Assembly: GCA_964518335.1 (NCBI GenBank)
Contig: CAZFDT010000047.1
Location: 1 to 37,901, forward strand
Reading direction: 5' to 3'
Length of the DNA stretch: 37,901 nucleotides
Source of the DNA: CAZFDT01 sp964518335
Lineage (GTDB): Bacteria; Planctomycetota; Phycisphaerae; Phycisphaerales; Phycisphaeraceae
Shown: one piece after another, positions 25,658 through 33,643 of the stretch
How the letters are laid out: each line of letters begins with the position of its first letter
Numbering within the stretch: position 1 is the stretch's first letter
The notes under the pieces: model-generated
Told to the model about the DNA's origin: nothing
Databases searched by the model: none
The model's input: the letters and a program-made list of their open reading frames with translations, nothing else
Translations under genes and position numbers: made by a program

Positions 25658-25931
25658 ATCGCTCGCGCTCTTTGCGATTGGCCGGCCTGGCCGAAATCAA
25701 CCACACAACCGGCTTTCGCAACGTCAATACCACCATCCACAACACCTCCGGAACGTCCGGATCGGCGACCATGCATTGTATCCGCCTCTCCCCATAGTCG
25801 CGGCGATCATCTTCCCGCACCACCCACACGCGGGCCAACCGCAGCGCCTCGGCTCCGTCGGCCAAAGCTACGCCGTGCTTGGCCTCGTTGGTGATGGCCT
25901 TGGTTTCGTCCCAGTCGAAGGCGTCGAACAC
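25638..25931 (-). CDS. brnT: BrnT-family ribonuclease toxin
   Basis: 97 residues starting with GTG. BrnT core: FDWDETKAITNEAKHGVALA, then RDYGERRIQCMV and the C-terminal LISARPANRKERERYE (family ISAR.a...ER..YE). It is expected to be a RelE-fold ribonuclease inhibited by the next gene, which starts 20 bp inside it (translational coupling). A perfect TATAAT ends exactly 6 nt before the GTG, so transcription may start at the start codon. The 21-bp gap to the cold-shock gene stop has no terminator, so read-through from csp is possible. Confidence 0.88.
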   Translation of the reverse strand: MFDAFDWDETKAITNEAKHGVALADGAEALRLARVWVVREDDRRDYGERRIQCMVADPDVPEVLWMVVLTLRKPVVWLISARPANRKERERYEQIVE

Positions 25932-25937
25932 CGGGAC

Positions 25938-25943
25938 ATTATA
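25938..25943 (-). promoter_or_regulatory. -10 box of brnT, leaderless geometry
   Basis: Perfect TATAAT followed by GTCCCG and the GTG start. A -35 would fall inside the csp 3' end, where nothing close to TTGACA is visible. Confidence 0.6.
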
Positions 25944-25952
25944 CCGACATCC

Positions 25953-26213
25953 CTACACCTGCTCGTGGCCTTGGCTGGCGTGGGCGTGGGTCGGTTGGCT
26001 CGGGATCGGGCTGACGCGCATCACCGTGCGCGCCTGGTAGCCCTTGTCGCCCTGGACCAGTTCGTAGTCCACCGCCTCGCCGTCCTTGAGCGAGCGGAAG
26101 CCGTCGCCCTGGATCTGGCTGTAATGCACGAACACATCCTGCCCCGTCGGGCCGACGATGAACCCGTAGCCCTTCTTCGGATCGAACCACTTGACTTGAC
26201 CTCGTACGGACAT
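25953..26213 (-). CDS. Cold-shock domain protein
   Basis: 86 residues. Single OB-fold cold-shock domain binding single-stranded RNA/DNA. RNP1 is KGYGFIVG and RNP2 is DVFVHYSQI, with the lead-in GQVKWFDPKKGYGFI. Standard CspA is about 70 residues; this one has a short His/Gln-rich tail (THAHASQGHEQV). AAGGAGA about 6 nt before ATG 26213 is a strong ribosome site. The promoter at 26488-26515 gives a leader of roughly 270 nt, a known feature of cold-inducible csp genes. Confidence 0.94.
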   Translation of the reverse strand: MSVRGQVKWFDPKKGYGFIVGPTGQDVFVHYSQIQGDGFRSLKDGEAVDYELVQGDKGYQARTVMRVSPIPSQPTHAHASQGHEQV

Positions 26214-26487
26214 GGCACTTCTCCTTACGCATGAGCACAGATCACGACTCAGACATGTCAAAACACAACATCCACGCGCGCCGTGCGGCACGGTGGCTCA
26301 CTGCATCACAAACACGACACTGTCGTCCAACAGTTCAGATCGGTTCATCGTGTCCTTCGTCCGGGCGAGCTTTCCGCGTCCCGTCGAAGCTGTCCCCCAA
26401 CGGGTTTGTCACATCCGTTCCACGAAGCGTCAAGACCGTTCCAAGCTGGCCATCGGCACGACGCCGACAGGCCGAGATGACCCTGTC
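26214..26487 (-). promoter_or_regulatory. Long 5' leader of the cold-shock gene
   Basis: About 270 bp without a credible gene between the csp start and its candidate promoter. It contains the Shine-Dalgarno site and a repeated CCGTTCCA. It probably forms the structured leader mRNA typical of csp genes; no known thermosensor could be matched by eye. Confidence 0.4.
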
Positions 26488-26515
26488 ATTGTAACACGGC
26501 CGGGGGCGTATCCAA
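26488..26515 (-). promoter_or_regulatory. Promoter of the cold-shock gene
   Basis: -35 TTGGAT (26510-26515), 16-bp spacer, -10 TACAAT (26488-26493) in the context GTTACAATG, which is identical at the pnp -10. Confidence 0.5.
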
Positions 26516-26535
26516 TGCCCATCTGCGTGAGCGTG

Positions 26536-26561
26536 AAAAAACCCCCGACTGGGCGGGGGTT
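26536..26561 (-). terminator. Rho-independent terminator of pnp
   Basis: On the minus strand, an 8-bp stem AACCCCCG / CGGGGGTT with a 6-nt loop runs directly into a run of six T. It lies 28 bp after the pnp stop and just upstream of the csp promoter. Confidence 0.85.
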
Positions 26562-26589
26562 GGAGGGTTGAGGGTTTGTCGGGGGTGGA

Positions 26590-28908
26590 TCAGCGGTATC
26601 CGCCGCCGCCGCCGCCGCGCCGGTCGCCGCCACGGCCCCGGCCGCCGCCGCCGCCACCACCGCGTCGGTCGCCGCGGTCGCCGCCGCGGCCTCCGCCGTA
26701 GCCGCCCCCGGAGCTGCCGCCGTCGCCTTCCCCGCCGTCGGGATTGGCTGCCGCGGCGGCCGCCAGCAGCTCGGCATCGCTGCCGCCTTCCTCGGCGAGG
26801 GCGGCCTTGCGACTGAGCTTCACGCGGCCCTGGTCGTCGATCAGGATCACCTTCACCCGGACCTCCTGGCCCAGCTTGACGATGTCCTCGACGCGCTTGA
26901 CGTACCCGTCGCTGAGCTCACTGATGTGGCACAGCCCGTCTTGGCCGGGGATGACCTCGACGAAGGCGCCGAAGTCCTTGATGCTGCTGACGCGGCCGGT
27001 GTAGATCGTGCCGACCTTCACCTCGGCGCAGAGGCGTTCGACCTCTTCGAGGGCCTTCTCGGCCTTGCCTTCGCCGACGGCGGAGATGAACACCGTGCCG
27101 TCTTCCTCGACCTCGATGGTGGCGCCGGTGGCTTCCTGGATGCCGCGGATGGTCTTGCCGCCGGGCCCGATGAGCTTGCCGATCTTCTCCGGGTGGATGC
27201 TGGTGGTGAGCATGCGCGGGGCGTAACGTGAGATCTCGGGGCGATGCGTGGGGATGGCCGCCTCGATCAGGTCGAGGATCTGCAGGCGGTTCTTGCGGGC
27301 GAGTTCGAAGGTTTTGCGGACCTGGGCCATGGTCAGGCCGCGGGTCTTGAGGTCGAGCTGGATGGCGGTGATGCCGGCGCGGGTGCCGGTGACTTTGAAG
27401 TCCATGTCGCCGAAGTGATCTTCCTCGCCCTGGATGTCGGTGAGGAAAATGTCTTGTTGCGACGAGTCATCCGCGGTGATGATGCCGATGCTGATGCCGG
27501 CGACGGGGGCCTTGATGGGGACGCCGGCGTCGAGGAGGGCGAGTGTACCGCCGCACGCCGAGGCCATGCTCGACGAGCCGTTGCTTTCGAGGATGTCGCT
27601 GACGAGTCGGATGGTGTAGGGGAACTCGCTGACGGCGGGGAGGATGGGGACGAGGGCCTTTTCGGCGAGCTTGCCGTGGCCGATGTCGCGTCGCGACGGG
27701 CCGGTGATGCGTTTGGCCTCGCCGACGGAGAAGGGGGGGAAGTTGTAGTGGAGGTAGAACTTCTCGGCGTACTCTTCGCCCAGGCCATCGACGATCTGCT
27801 CGTCCTTGCCGACGCCGAGGGTGGCGGTGACGAGGGCTTGGGTTTCGCCGCGGGTGAACAGGCCGCTGCCGTGGACGCGGGGCAGCACGCCGACTTCGCA
27901 CTCGATGTGGCGGAGCTGGTCGAAGCTGCGGCCGTCGGTGCGCTTGCCGCTGCGGATGATCTCGCGGGTGAGCTTCTCTTCGAGGTCATGCACGGCGGTC
28001 TTGGCCAGATTCAGGCGCGACTTGTACTCGTTCCACGCCTTGACGCCGGCGCTGTCGCCGGGCTCGGGGAACTCGGTGGCGAGGAAGTCCTTGATGGTCT
28101 TGCTCACCGCGTCCTGGCGTTGGAGCTTGGTGCCTTCGCTGGTCTTGGCGGTCTTGAGCGGGCCGGCGAGCTTGTGGTTGATGGTGTCGAGAATGTCCTG
28201 CGGGATCTCGACGGGGCCGCCGACCTTGGCCTTGCCCGCCTTGGCCTGCAGGTCGCCGATCAGGGCGGCAATCTGCTTGACGTACTCGTACCCGAACTCC
28301 AGGGCCGCGGCCACCTCCTCCTCGGGCATCTGGTGAGCGCCGACCTCGATCATGTTCAACCCGTCGCTGTGGCCGCACAGCAGCATGTCCAGATCGCTGT
28401 ATTCGTTCTGCGCCGTCGTGGGCATGATCGCCAGTTGACCGTCGATCCGTCCGACGCGCACGTTGCCCACCGGGCCCTGGAACGGCACGCTGCTCACCGA
28501 CAGCGCCGCACTGGCGGCGATCCCCGCCAGCACGTCCGGCTCGTTCTGACCGTCGTAGGCCAGCACCCAGCACTGGATCTGCACCTCGTCGATGAACCCC
28601 TTGGGGAACAGCGGCCGGATCGGCCGGTCGATGTTCCGCATCGTCAGCGTCTCCTTGGTGTTGGGGGCGCCTTCGCGCTTGCGGAACCCGCCGGGGAACT
28701 TGCCCGCGGCATTGGTCTTCTCCCGGTAGTCCACCGTCAAGGGGAAAAAGTCGATCCCCTCACGCGGCGACGCACGCACCACCGTGCCCAGCACGACGGT
28801 CTCGCCGTAACGCACCACCACCGAGCCGTCCGCCTGCTTGGCGAGCTTGCCCGTCTCGATCGACAGCGTCCGGCCGCCAAGGTCCATTTCAACGCGAGTC
28901 ACTGGCAT
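26590..28908 (-). CDS. pnp: Polyribonucleotide nucleotidyltransferase with RGG-like tail
   Basis: Phosphorolytic 3'-5' exoribonuclease and degradosome enzyme. 772 residues. Domains: RNase PH 1 (about 5-140, GKFPGGFRKREG), helical domain (about 210-310), RNase PH 2 (about 330-540, ITGPSRRDIGHGKLAEKAL), KH (about 565-625, IGKLIGPGGKTIRGIQEAT) and S1 (about 635-705, TGRVSSIKDFGAFVEV). After an acidic/Ala linker, the last 45 or so residues are almost entirely Gly, Arg, Asp and Tyr (GGGYGGGRGG-like repeats), an RGG-type RNA-binding tail absent from E. coli PNPase (711 residues). Start at 28908 is fixed by AAGGA upstream; the frame extends to 29400 without homology. rpsO is not adjacent. Confidence 0.97.
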   Translation of the reverse strand: MPVTRVEMDLGGRTLSIETGKLAKQADGSVVVRYGETVVLGTVVRASPREGIDFFPLTVDYREKTNAAGKFPGGFRKREGAPNTKETLTMRNIDRPIRPLFPKGFIDEVQIQCWVLAYDGQNEPDVLAGIAASAALSVSSVPFQGPVGNVRVGRIDGQLAIMPTTAQNEYSDLDMLLCGHSDGLNMIEVGAHQMPEEEVAAALEFGYEYVKQIAALIGDLQAKAGKAKVGGPVEIPQDILDTINHKLAGPLKTAKTSEGTKLQRQDAVSKTIKDFLATEFPEPGDSAGVKAWNEYKSRLNLAKTAVHDLEEKLTREIIRSGKRTDGRSFDQLRHIECEVGVLPRVHGSGLFTRGETQALVTATLGVGKDEQIVDGLGEEYAEKFYLHYNFPPFSVGEAKRITGPSRRDIGHGKLAEKALVPILPAVSEFPYTIRLVSDILESNGSSSMASACGGTLALLDAGVPIKAPVAGISIGIITADDSSQQDIFLTDIQGEEDHFGDMDFKVTGTRAGITAIQLDLKTRGLTMAQVRKTFELARKNRLQILDLIEAAIPTHRPEISRYAPRMLTTSIHPEKIGKLIGPGGKTIRGIQEATGATIEVEEDGTVFISAVGEGKAEKALEEVERLCAEVKVGTIYTGRVSSIKDFGAFVEVIPGQDGLCHISELSDGYVKRVEDIVKLGQEVRVKVILIDDQGRVKLSRKAALAEEGGSDAELLAAAAAANPDGGEGDGGSSGGGYGGGRGGDRGDRRGGGGGGGRGRGGDRRGGGGGGYR

Positions 28909-29138
28909 GTTCGTTTCCTTCTGGAAAGGGTTGATCTCGATCACGGGACCATGCGCCCGGGCCTGGTGGACATGCACGCCACCGCGCCGACGCCATCCCG
29001 GCTCGACCCTTTCAGAAGCAGAAGACAGATGACGTGGACCAGAGCGACCGGTCTGTGGGACACGTCCACTGCCGTCTGCCACCGGCCCGGCGGCCCAGAT
29101 GCCGCGGGCGGGGGGCGAGCAAGTGACCCGACATTGTA
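28909..29138 (-). promoter_or_regulatory. pnp promoter and long leader
   Basis: Candidate -10 TACAAT at 29133-29138 in the context GTTACAATG. Transcription would give a leader of about 218 nt. An imperfect hairpin (CAGA...GTGGAC pairing with GTCCAC...TCTG, 29026-29078) lies in it. Long structured pnp leaders mediate autoregulation in enterobacteria; that role here is inference. No -35 recognised. From 29139 to 29324 I see only the sulfatase-gene upstream region. Confidence 0.4.
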
Positions 29139-29324
29139 ACGGATTTTCCGCGCCCCGTGGCCACGCCCTCCCGCCTCGCCGTGGGGGGCGGCCGGCCCGG
29201 CTGTCCCGCCCGCCGCCCGCGGGGTCGCCCCCGTCTGTTGCGGACCGTGGATCGCCCCTTATCTGACCCGCCGAATGACCCGATATTGCCAGAAGATACC
29301 GCACACAAACGGGGTAACTGCAAC

Positions 29325-31373
29325 ATGGGGGCCACATCGCACCACCTTCCTTCGGCGACAGGCGCGACAACGCATCACGAGGCCGGCACGGCCGCGCCAC
29401 GCGCCGCGCTGAGCGTGCTGGGGCTGGCCGTCAGCCTGCTTCTGCTCATTGTGCCGGCGAGGCTGCACCTGATCGGCTATACGCCCGACATGGTGCGCAA
29501 ACCGTTCCGCTACGGGACGGAGATGCTCATCTCGGCGAGCTATGACGTCGCATTCGTCCTGGCGGTGACGGGCGTGTTTCTCGGGTTGCTGTGGCTGGTG
29601 CGTCGTCGGGTCGTCCTGTGCCGGGGGGTGGTCGTGTTGTTTGCGCTGTCGGCGCTGGTGATTCTGCTCACGAGCCTGGCCAACGTGCCGATCGTCCAGC
29701 GGCTGGGGCATCCGTTCAACTATCCCTGGCTGTACTACTCCGACTTCCTGGCGTCGGCCGAGGCGCACGCCGCGATCGCCGAGGCGATGAGCTGGCGCGT
29801 GGTGGCGGTGGCCGTCGGGTGCTGCGCCGGACTGTTCGTGATCGGCTGGATCGTGACGCGGGTCACCCGGATCCTGGGACGGTGGATCGGCGCCCGTCAG
29901 GCGGCTGGCGTGCTCATTCCCACCCTCGCGGTCTATCTGCTCTTCTCGCACTGGTTCCTCGTGTATGAGCAGTGGGAACCTCAGAAGCACGCGCACCCGG
30001 TGTATTGGTTTGCCAAGTCCATCGTGGAAGCGATGCGGATGCCGCGTCTGCTGACCATGCACACCCCCGTCGGGCCGGAGGACTTTCAGACGTTCGCCGA
30101 GCGGCGCGAGGCGCCTGCGCCTGCCACGATCGACCATCGCTGGTCCAACGCCGGGGCGCGTCCGCGCAACGTGATCTTCTTCGTTCACGAATCGACGTCT
30201 GCCCACTACATGGACCTGTTCGGCGGGCGCTTCGCCGTCACCCCGGAACTGGCTCGCTACAGCGATCGCGCCATCCGCTTTGAAGCCGCATACGCCAACT
30301 CACCGGCGACAGCGCAGTCCATGGTCACCCTGCTCTGCTCGGCCTATCCCATGCTGTCGTATCAGTCGGCCACCGTCGAGTGGCCCGCCGTGCCCCTGGC
30401 ATCCTTGTCCGACACGCTGCGCCGTGACGGCTACCGCACCGCATTCTTCAGCTCGGCGCGGCAGGACTACCTCAGTTGCGACCAGTTCCTCAGCCACCGC
30501 GGCTTCGACGTCATCTCCGAACCCCAACACCGCGGCTCCAACCAGGCGCAACTCTCGTCCGAATGGTGGTTCATCAACGGCTCGGACGACCGCAGCACCG
30601 TCGAGTCGATGATCGAATGGATCGGCCCCGACGCCACGCAGCCGTTCTTCGCCGCCGTCTGGACCCTGCAGGCGCACTACCCCTACTTCATCACCGGTCA
30701 ACCGCAACAGTTCGACACCGGCCACAAGGACCTGGACCGCTACCTGGCCGCCATCCACGAAACCGACCAGGCCTTCGGTCTGCTCATGCGCCACCTCGAA
30801 GCCCATGGCATGCTCGAGGACACCCTCGTCGTCGTCGTCGGCGATCACGGCGAAACCCTCGACCAGCACGGTGGCAGCAAGGGTCGCAGACTCTACGAAG
30901 AGAACATCCACGTGCCGCTGATGTTCATCAACAGCCGCCTCTTCAACAACCAGCGCGACACGCAACTGGCCGCCATGATCGACGTGGCCCCCAGTGTCAT
31001 GCACCTGCTGGGCAAGGCGCCCCCGGACCTGTGGCAGGGACGCAACCTCTTCGGCGACGAACGCCGCCAACGCGTCTATCACTGCGCCCCGTGGTCCGAT
31101 TGGCTCTTCGCCTACCGTGAAGGACAGACCAAGCTGATCCTCAACGCCACCAGCGGCCACTGCGAGGTGTACGACCTGGCCGCCGATCCCCTGGAACTCG
31201 ACGACATCGCCGCACGCTCGGGTGCGTTCATCGAACGGGCTCAGCAGCATCTGGCCGCCTGGGCCCAGTACCAGCACGGGTACTACGAGCGACTGGGCGA
31301 CCTGCCGCCCGCCGCGCCGTCCCACGACGATCCCCCGCTGCAGACCGCCGGGGCCGCAGACCACCGCCACTGA
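29325..31373 (+). CDS. LtaS-like sulfatase-superfamily membrane enzyme
   Basis: 682 residues. Five N-terminal TM helices (for example ALSVLGLAVSLLLLIVPA, AFVLAVTGVFLGLLWLV, VVVLFALSALVILLTSL), then an extracytoplasmic alkaline-phosphatase-fold domain (PF00884 type). Metal and active-site segments: NVIFFVHESTSAHYMDLFGG (E289), ANSPATAQSMVTLLCS, and VVVVGDHGETLDQHGG (D507, H508). This architecture matches lipoteichoic-acid synthase and phosphoglycerol or phosphoethanolamine transferases rather than secreted sulfatases, which carry C-X-P-S-R. The substrate is unknown; it probably modifies a glycan or lipid outside the membrane. ATG 29325 is preferred (GGGGTAA upstream) over an upstream in-frame ATG at 29157 that adds a non-homologous Arg/Pro-rich stretch. 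Confidence 0.9.
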   Translation: MGATSHHLPSATGATTHHEAGTAAPRAALSVLGLAVSLLLLIVPARLHLIGYTPDMVRKPFRYGTEMLISASYDVAFVLAVTGVFLGLLWLVRRRVVLCRGVVVLFALSALVILLTSLANVPIVQRLGHPFNYPWLYYSDFLASAEAHAAIAEAMSWRVVAVAVGCCAGLFVIGWIVTRVTRILGRWIGARQAAGVLIPTLAVYLLFSHWFLVYEQWEPQKHAHPVYWFAKSIVEAMRMPRLLTMHTPVGPEDFQTFAERREAPAPATIDHRWSNAGARPRNVIFFVHESTSAHYMDLFGGRFAVTPELARYSDRAIRFEAAYANSPATAQSMVTLLCSAYPMLSYQSATVEWPAVPLASLSDTLRRDGYRTAFFSSARQDYLSCDQFLSHRGFDVISEPQHRGSNQAQLSSEWWFINGSDDRSTVESMIEWIGPDATQPFFAAVWTLQAHYPYFITGQPQQFDTGHKDLDRYLAAIHETDQAFGLLMRHLEAHGMLEDTLVVVVGDHGETLDQHGGSKGRRLYEENIHVPLMFINSRLFNNQRDTQLAAMIDVAPSVMHLLGKAPPDLWQGRNLFGDERRQRVYHCAPWSDWLFAYREGQTKLILNATSGHCEVYDLAADPLELDDIAARSGAFIERAQQHLAAWAQYQHGYYERLGDLPPAAPSHDDPPLQTAGAADHRH

Positions 31374-31529
31374 GGCTCGAAACGGCGCCGCTCGCACCCG
31401 ACGCCAAGCCGTCTTCGGCGACCGCGCCGCACCACCATGACCGCCTGCCGTGCATCGCACCCGCCGCCGCGATGCCGCCCATGCGAAATTCGTACCCGCC
31501 GCGCAGGAATTGCCGATAACTCCTCGGCC

Positions 31530-32717
31530 ATGCTGCGCGCATCGCACATCCTCATGCTCTGCGTCATCGCCCTGCTGGGCATCGGCGTGGTCATGGTGCA
31601 GTCGGCAGGCATGAGCGTCGGCGCAACCACGGGCGCGGCCGCTCAAGGCGGCGTCGGCGCCATCCTCCTGGGCCGCGGCTCCTGCTACGCCTTCTTCGCC
31701 GTCGTCGCCATGCTCGTGGCCAGCCGCATCAACGTCCGTCAGCTCTTCCGCACCCGCGCCTGGTACAACCCGCTGTTTCTCATCATCCTCCTCTCCTTGG
31801 CGGCCGTGGGCCTGACCTTCGTCCCCGGCCTGGGCCGCAACGTCAACGGCGCCTCCCGATGGCTCTACCTGGGGCCTCGCGCCTGGGGCTTGAGCTTTCA
31901 GCCCAGCGAGCTGGTCAAGTGGGTCATGGTCCTGGCCGTCGCCTGGTGGTGCGCCCGCCGACGCTACGTCATGCACCGATTCTTCGTCGGCCTCGCCCCA
32001 CCCCTGATGCTCATCGCCCTGGCGTGCGGACTCATCGTCATCGAGGACCTGGGCACCGGCGGCCTCATCGCTGCCGTGGCCGGGTGCATGCTCGTCGCCG
32101 GCGGCGCCAGGCTCTGGCAGTTCGCGCTCATGATCCCTCCCGCCCTCGCCGCAGGCGTCGCCGCCATTCTCCACGCACCCTATCGCATCAAACGACTCAC
32201 CGCCTTCCTCGATCCCTGGGAAGACCCCGCCGGCGGCGGATACCACCTCATCCAGTCCATGCTCGCCATCGCCCAGGGACACCTCACCGGCCGCGGCCTG
32301 GGCAACGGCGTCCAGAAATTCGGCTACCTCCCCGAAGACACCACCGACTTCATCTTCGCCATCATCTGCGAGGAACTGGGCGTCGCCGGTGCCGCACTCG
32401 TCATCGCCCTCTACCTCACCATCCTCTGGGTCGGCCTGAGCATCGTCCGCGAATGCCGCGACACCTTCGGCCGACTCGTCGGCCTGGGCGTCCTGCTCAC
32501 CCTCGGCCTCCAGGCCACCCTCAACATCGCCGTCGTCACCGTTGTGGTGCCACCGAAGGGTATCGCCCTGCCCCTCATATCTTCCGGCGGCACCGGCTGG
32601 ATCATGACCGCCTTCGCCATCGGACTCGTCGCCGCACTCGACAACGCCAACCAACTCGCCTCCGAAAACCAACCCGACGACCCCGAGTACGAAGGCATCC
32701 TTCTCGAACCCGCGTGA
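31530..32717 (+). CDS. SEDS-family peptidoglycan glycosyltransferase (FtsW/RodA)
   Basis: About 395 residues with about ten TM helices. Family stretches: GASRWLYLGPRAWGLSFQPS, then FQPSELVKWV, LPEDTTDFIFAIICEELG and PPKGIALPLISSGGTGW. SEDS proteins polymerise lipid II glycan strands with a partner class B PBP. The GIALPLISSGG form is closer to FtsW, but no fts or mre genes adjoin to decide. ATG 31530 is chosen because the hydrophobic sequence begins there; the in-frame ATG at 31437 adds a Cys/Arg-rich stretch without homology. No clear ribosome site precedes it (GATAAC lies 9 nt upstream). Same strand as the LtaS-like gene, 156 bp downstream. Confidence 0.93.
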   Translation: MLRASHILMLCVIALLGIGVVMVQSAGMSVGATTGAAAQGGVGAILLGRGSCYAFFAVVAMLVASRINVRQLFRTRAWYNPLFLIILLSLAAVGLTFVPGLGRNVNGASRWLYLGPRAWGLSFQPSELVKWVMVLAVAWWCARRRYVMHRFFVGLAPPLMLIALACGLIVIEDLGTGGLIAAVAGCMLVAGGARLWQFALMIPPALAAGVAAILHAPYRIKRLTAFLDPWEDPAGGGYHLIQSMLAIAQGHLTGRGLGNGVQKFGYLPEDTTDFIFAIICEELGVAGAALVIALYLTILWVGLSIVRECRDTFGRLVGLGVLLTLGLQATLNIAVVTVVVPPKGIALPLISSGGTGWIMTAFAIGLVAALDNANQLASENQPDDPEYEGILLEPA

Positions 32718-32811
32718 CGCTACGCTCCGGGCCGCACACCCCCCGACATCGCGCCGCCAGCGCACCCGGCAGCCGTTGAGTCTCGCCGCGGCTTCAACTC
32801 GCGCGCCGGGC

Positions 32812-33483
32812 TCATGGGTGGGGCTGCTCGGACACCGGCAACTGAACTTCGTTGTAGCGCAGAAACGCCGGAACAAACGGGCTGTTGTAGGCCAGCACGC
32901 GTAGCGGACCCGCGGGTTGATAGGCCTGCTCGTGCTCACGCAGATACGCCAGCAGCTTGTCCCGAGCTTTCTCCAGCTTCGGGCTGTTGTAGCCGCCGCG
33001 AACGGCGATGCTCAGCATCGTCGCTGCCGGGATGTCGATGACCTGCACATTCTCGTCAACACCCGTCCGCCCCTGGCTCGGACTGCGATACATGAACGCC
33101 ATCGCCGTCAACTCGAAGTCATACGGGTTGGGTCCGCTCCCGTCGTACGTCATCTCCACGGGCGCGGTCATGGCGATGTCACTGCGCTTGATATGCGCAA
33201 ACAACCGGTTGAACAATCGATTCTGGGATGCGCCTTCAGCATCGATCCGGGCCACCGCCGCCCGATATGCCGGGTAACGCTTCACCGTCACCTCACCGGG
33301 CGGGTTCGGCGGCGGAAACCCCTCCGGCAAGGCCGCTTCTCGAATGATCCACGCCACGTGGTCCTCCTGTGAGACCTCCGACATGTCCGGTGCGGAAGTC
33401 GGCTCGACATCCGACTCCACCACTTTCGCCGACCCGACGCATCCCGACAACAACAGGCACAGACAGCACAGTCGTCTTAGCAT
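32812..33483 (-). CDS. SOUL-family heme-binding-like lipoprotein
   Basis: 223 residues. Lipoprotein signal peptide with lipobox LLSGC (Cys15), so probably membrane-anchored outside the cytoplasm. The SOUL/HBP core is present: VTVKRYPAYRAAVARID, NRLFAHIKRSDIAMTAPVEM (family I.MTAPV), and a C-terminal YNSPFVPAFLRYNEV. SOUL proteins bind heme or other tetrapyrroles in eukaryotes; the bacterial role is not established. No ribosome site is seen. TATAGT ends 5 nt before the ATG, suggesting a leaderless mRNA. Confidence 0.9.
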   Translation of the reverse strand: MLRRLCCLCLLLSGCVGSAKVVESDVEPTSAPDMSEVSQEDHVAWIIREAALPEGFPPPNPPGEVTVKRYPAYRAAVARIDAEGASQNRLFNRLFAHIKRSDIAMTAPVEMTYDGSGPNPYDFELTAMAFMYRSPSQGRTGVDENVQVIDIPAATMLSIAVRGGYNSPKLEKARDKLLAYLREHEQAYQPAGPLRVLAYNSPFVPAFLRYNEVQLPVSEQPHP

Positions 33484-33488
33484 GGCGA

Positions 33489-33494
33489 ACTATA
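33489..33494 (-). promoter_or_regulatory. -10 box of the SOUL gene, leaderless geometry
   Basis: TATAGT (5/6), five bases (TCGCC), then ATG 33483. A TTCGAC 15 bp upstream is a weak -35 candidate. Confidence 0.5.
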
Positions 33495-33550
33495 GGCTCA
33501 ATGCACCACGTCGAACGGATAGGAAATCTGATTCCAAGGACCTCTGAATA

Positions 33551-33617
33551 GCGCCAAGACGCCAAGTCGGAGAAAATGCATGAGTTCCTGACGTTCTTGG
33601 CGTGTTGACGTTATTGG
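33551..33617. repeat. Short direct and inverted repeats upstream of the SOUL gene
   Basis: Tandem CGCCAAGA/CGCCAAGT (33552-33567), an inverted partner CTTGGCGT (33596-33603), and a 12-bp direct repeat TGACGTTcTTGG / TGACGTTaTTGG (33589-33600 and 33606-33617, one mismatch, 17-bp period). They lie between the cellulase-like gene stop and the SOUL promoter; regulator sites or decayed repeats. Confidence 0.5.
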
Positions 33618-33643
33618 TTTTTCAAAGTCCTCTCCAGGGGTAC

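Noticed and set aside
27244..29139. 631-codon plus-strand ORF opposite pnp
   Set aside because: Shadow of pnp; composition only, no motif.
30300..32939. 879-codon minus-strand ORF across the sulfatase-fold and SEDS genes
   Set aside because: Covers parts of three real genes on opposite or different frames; no domain.
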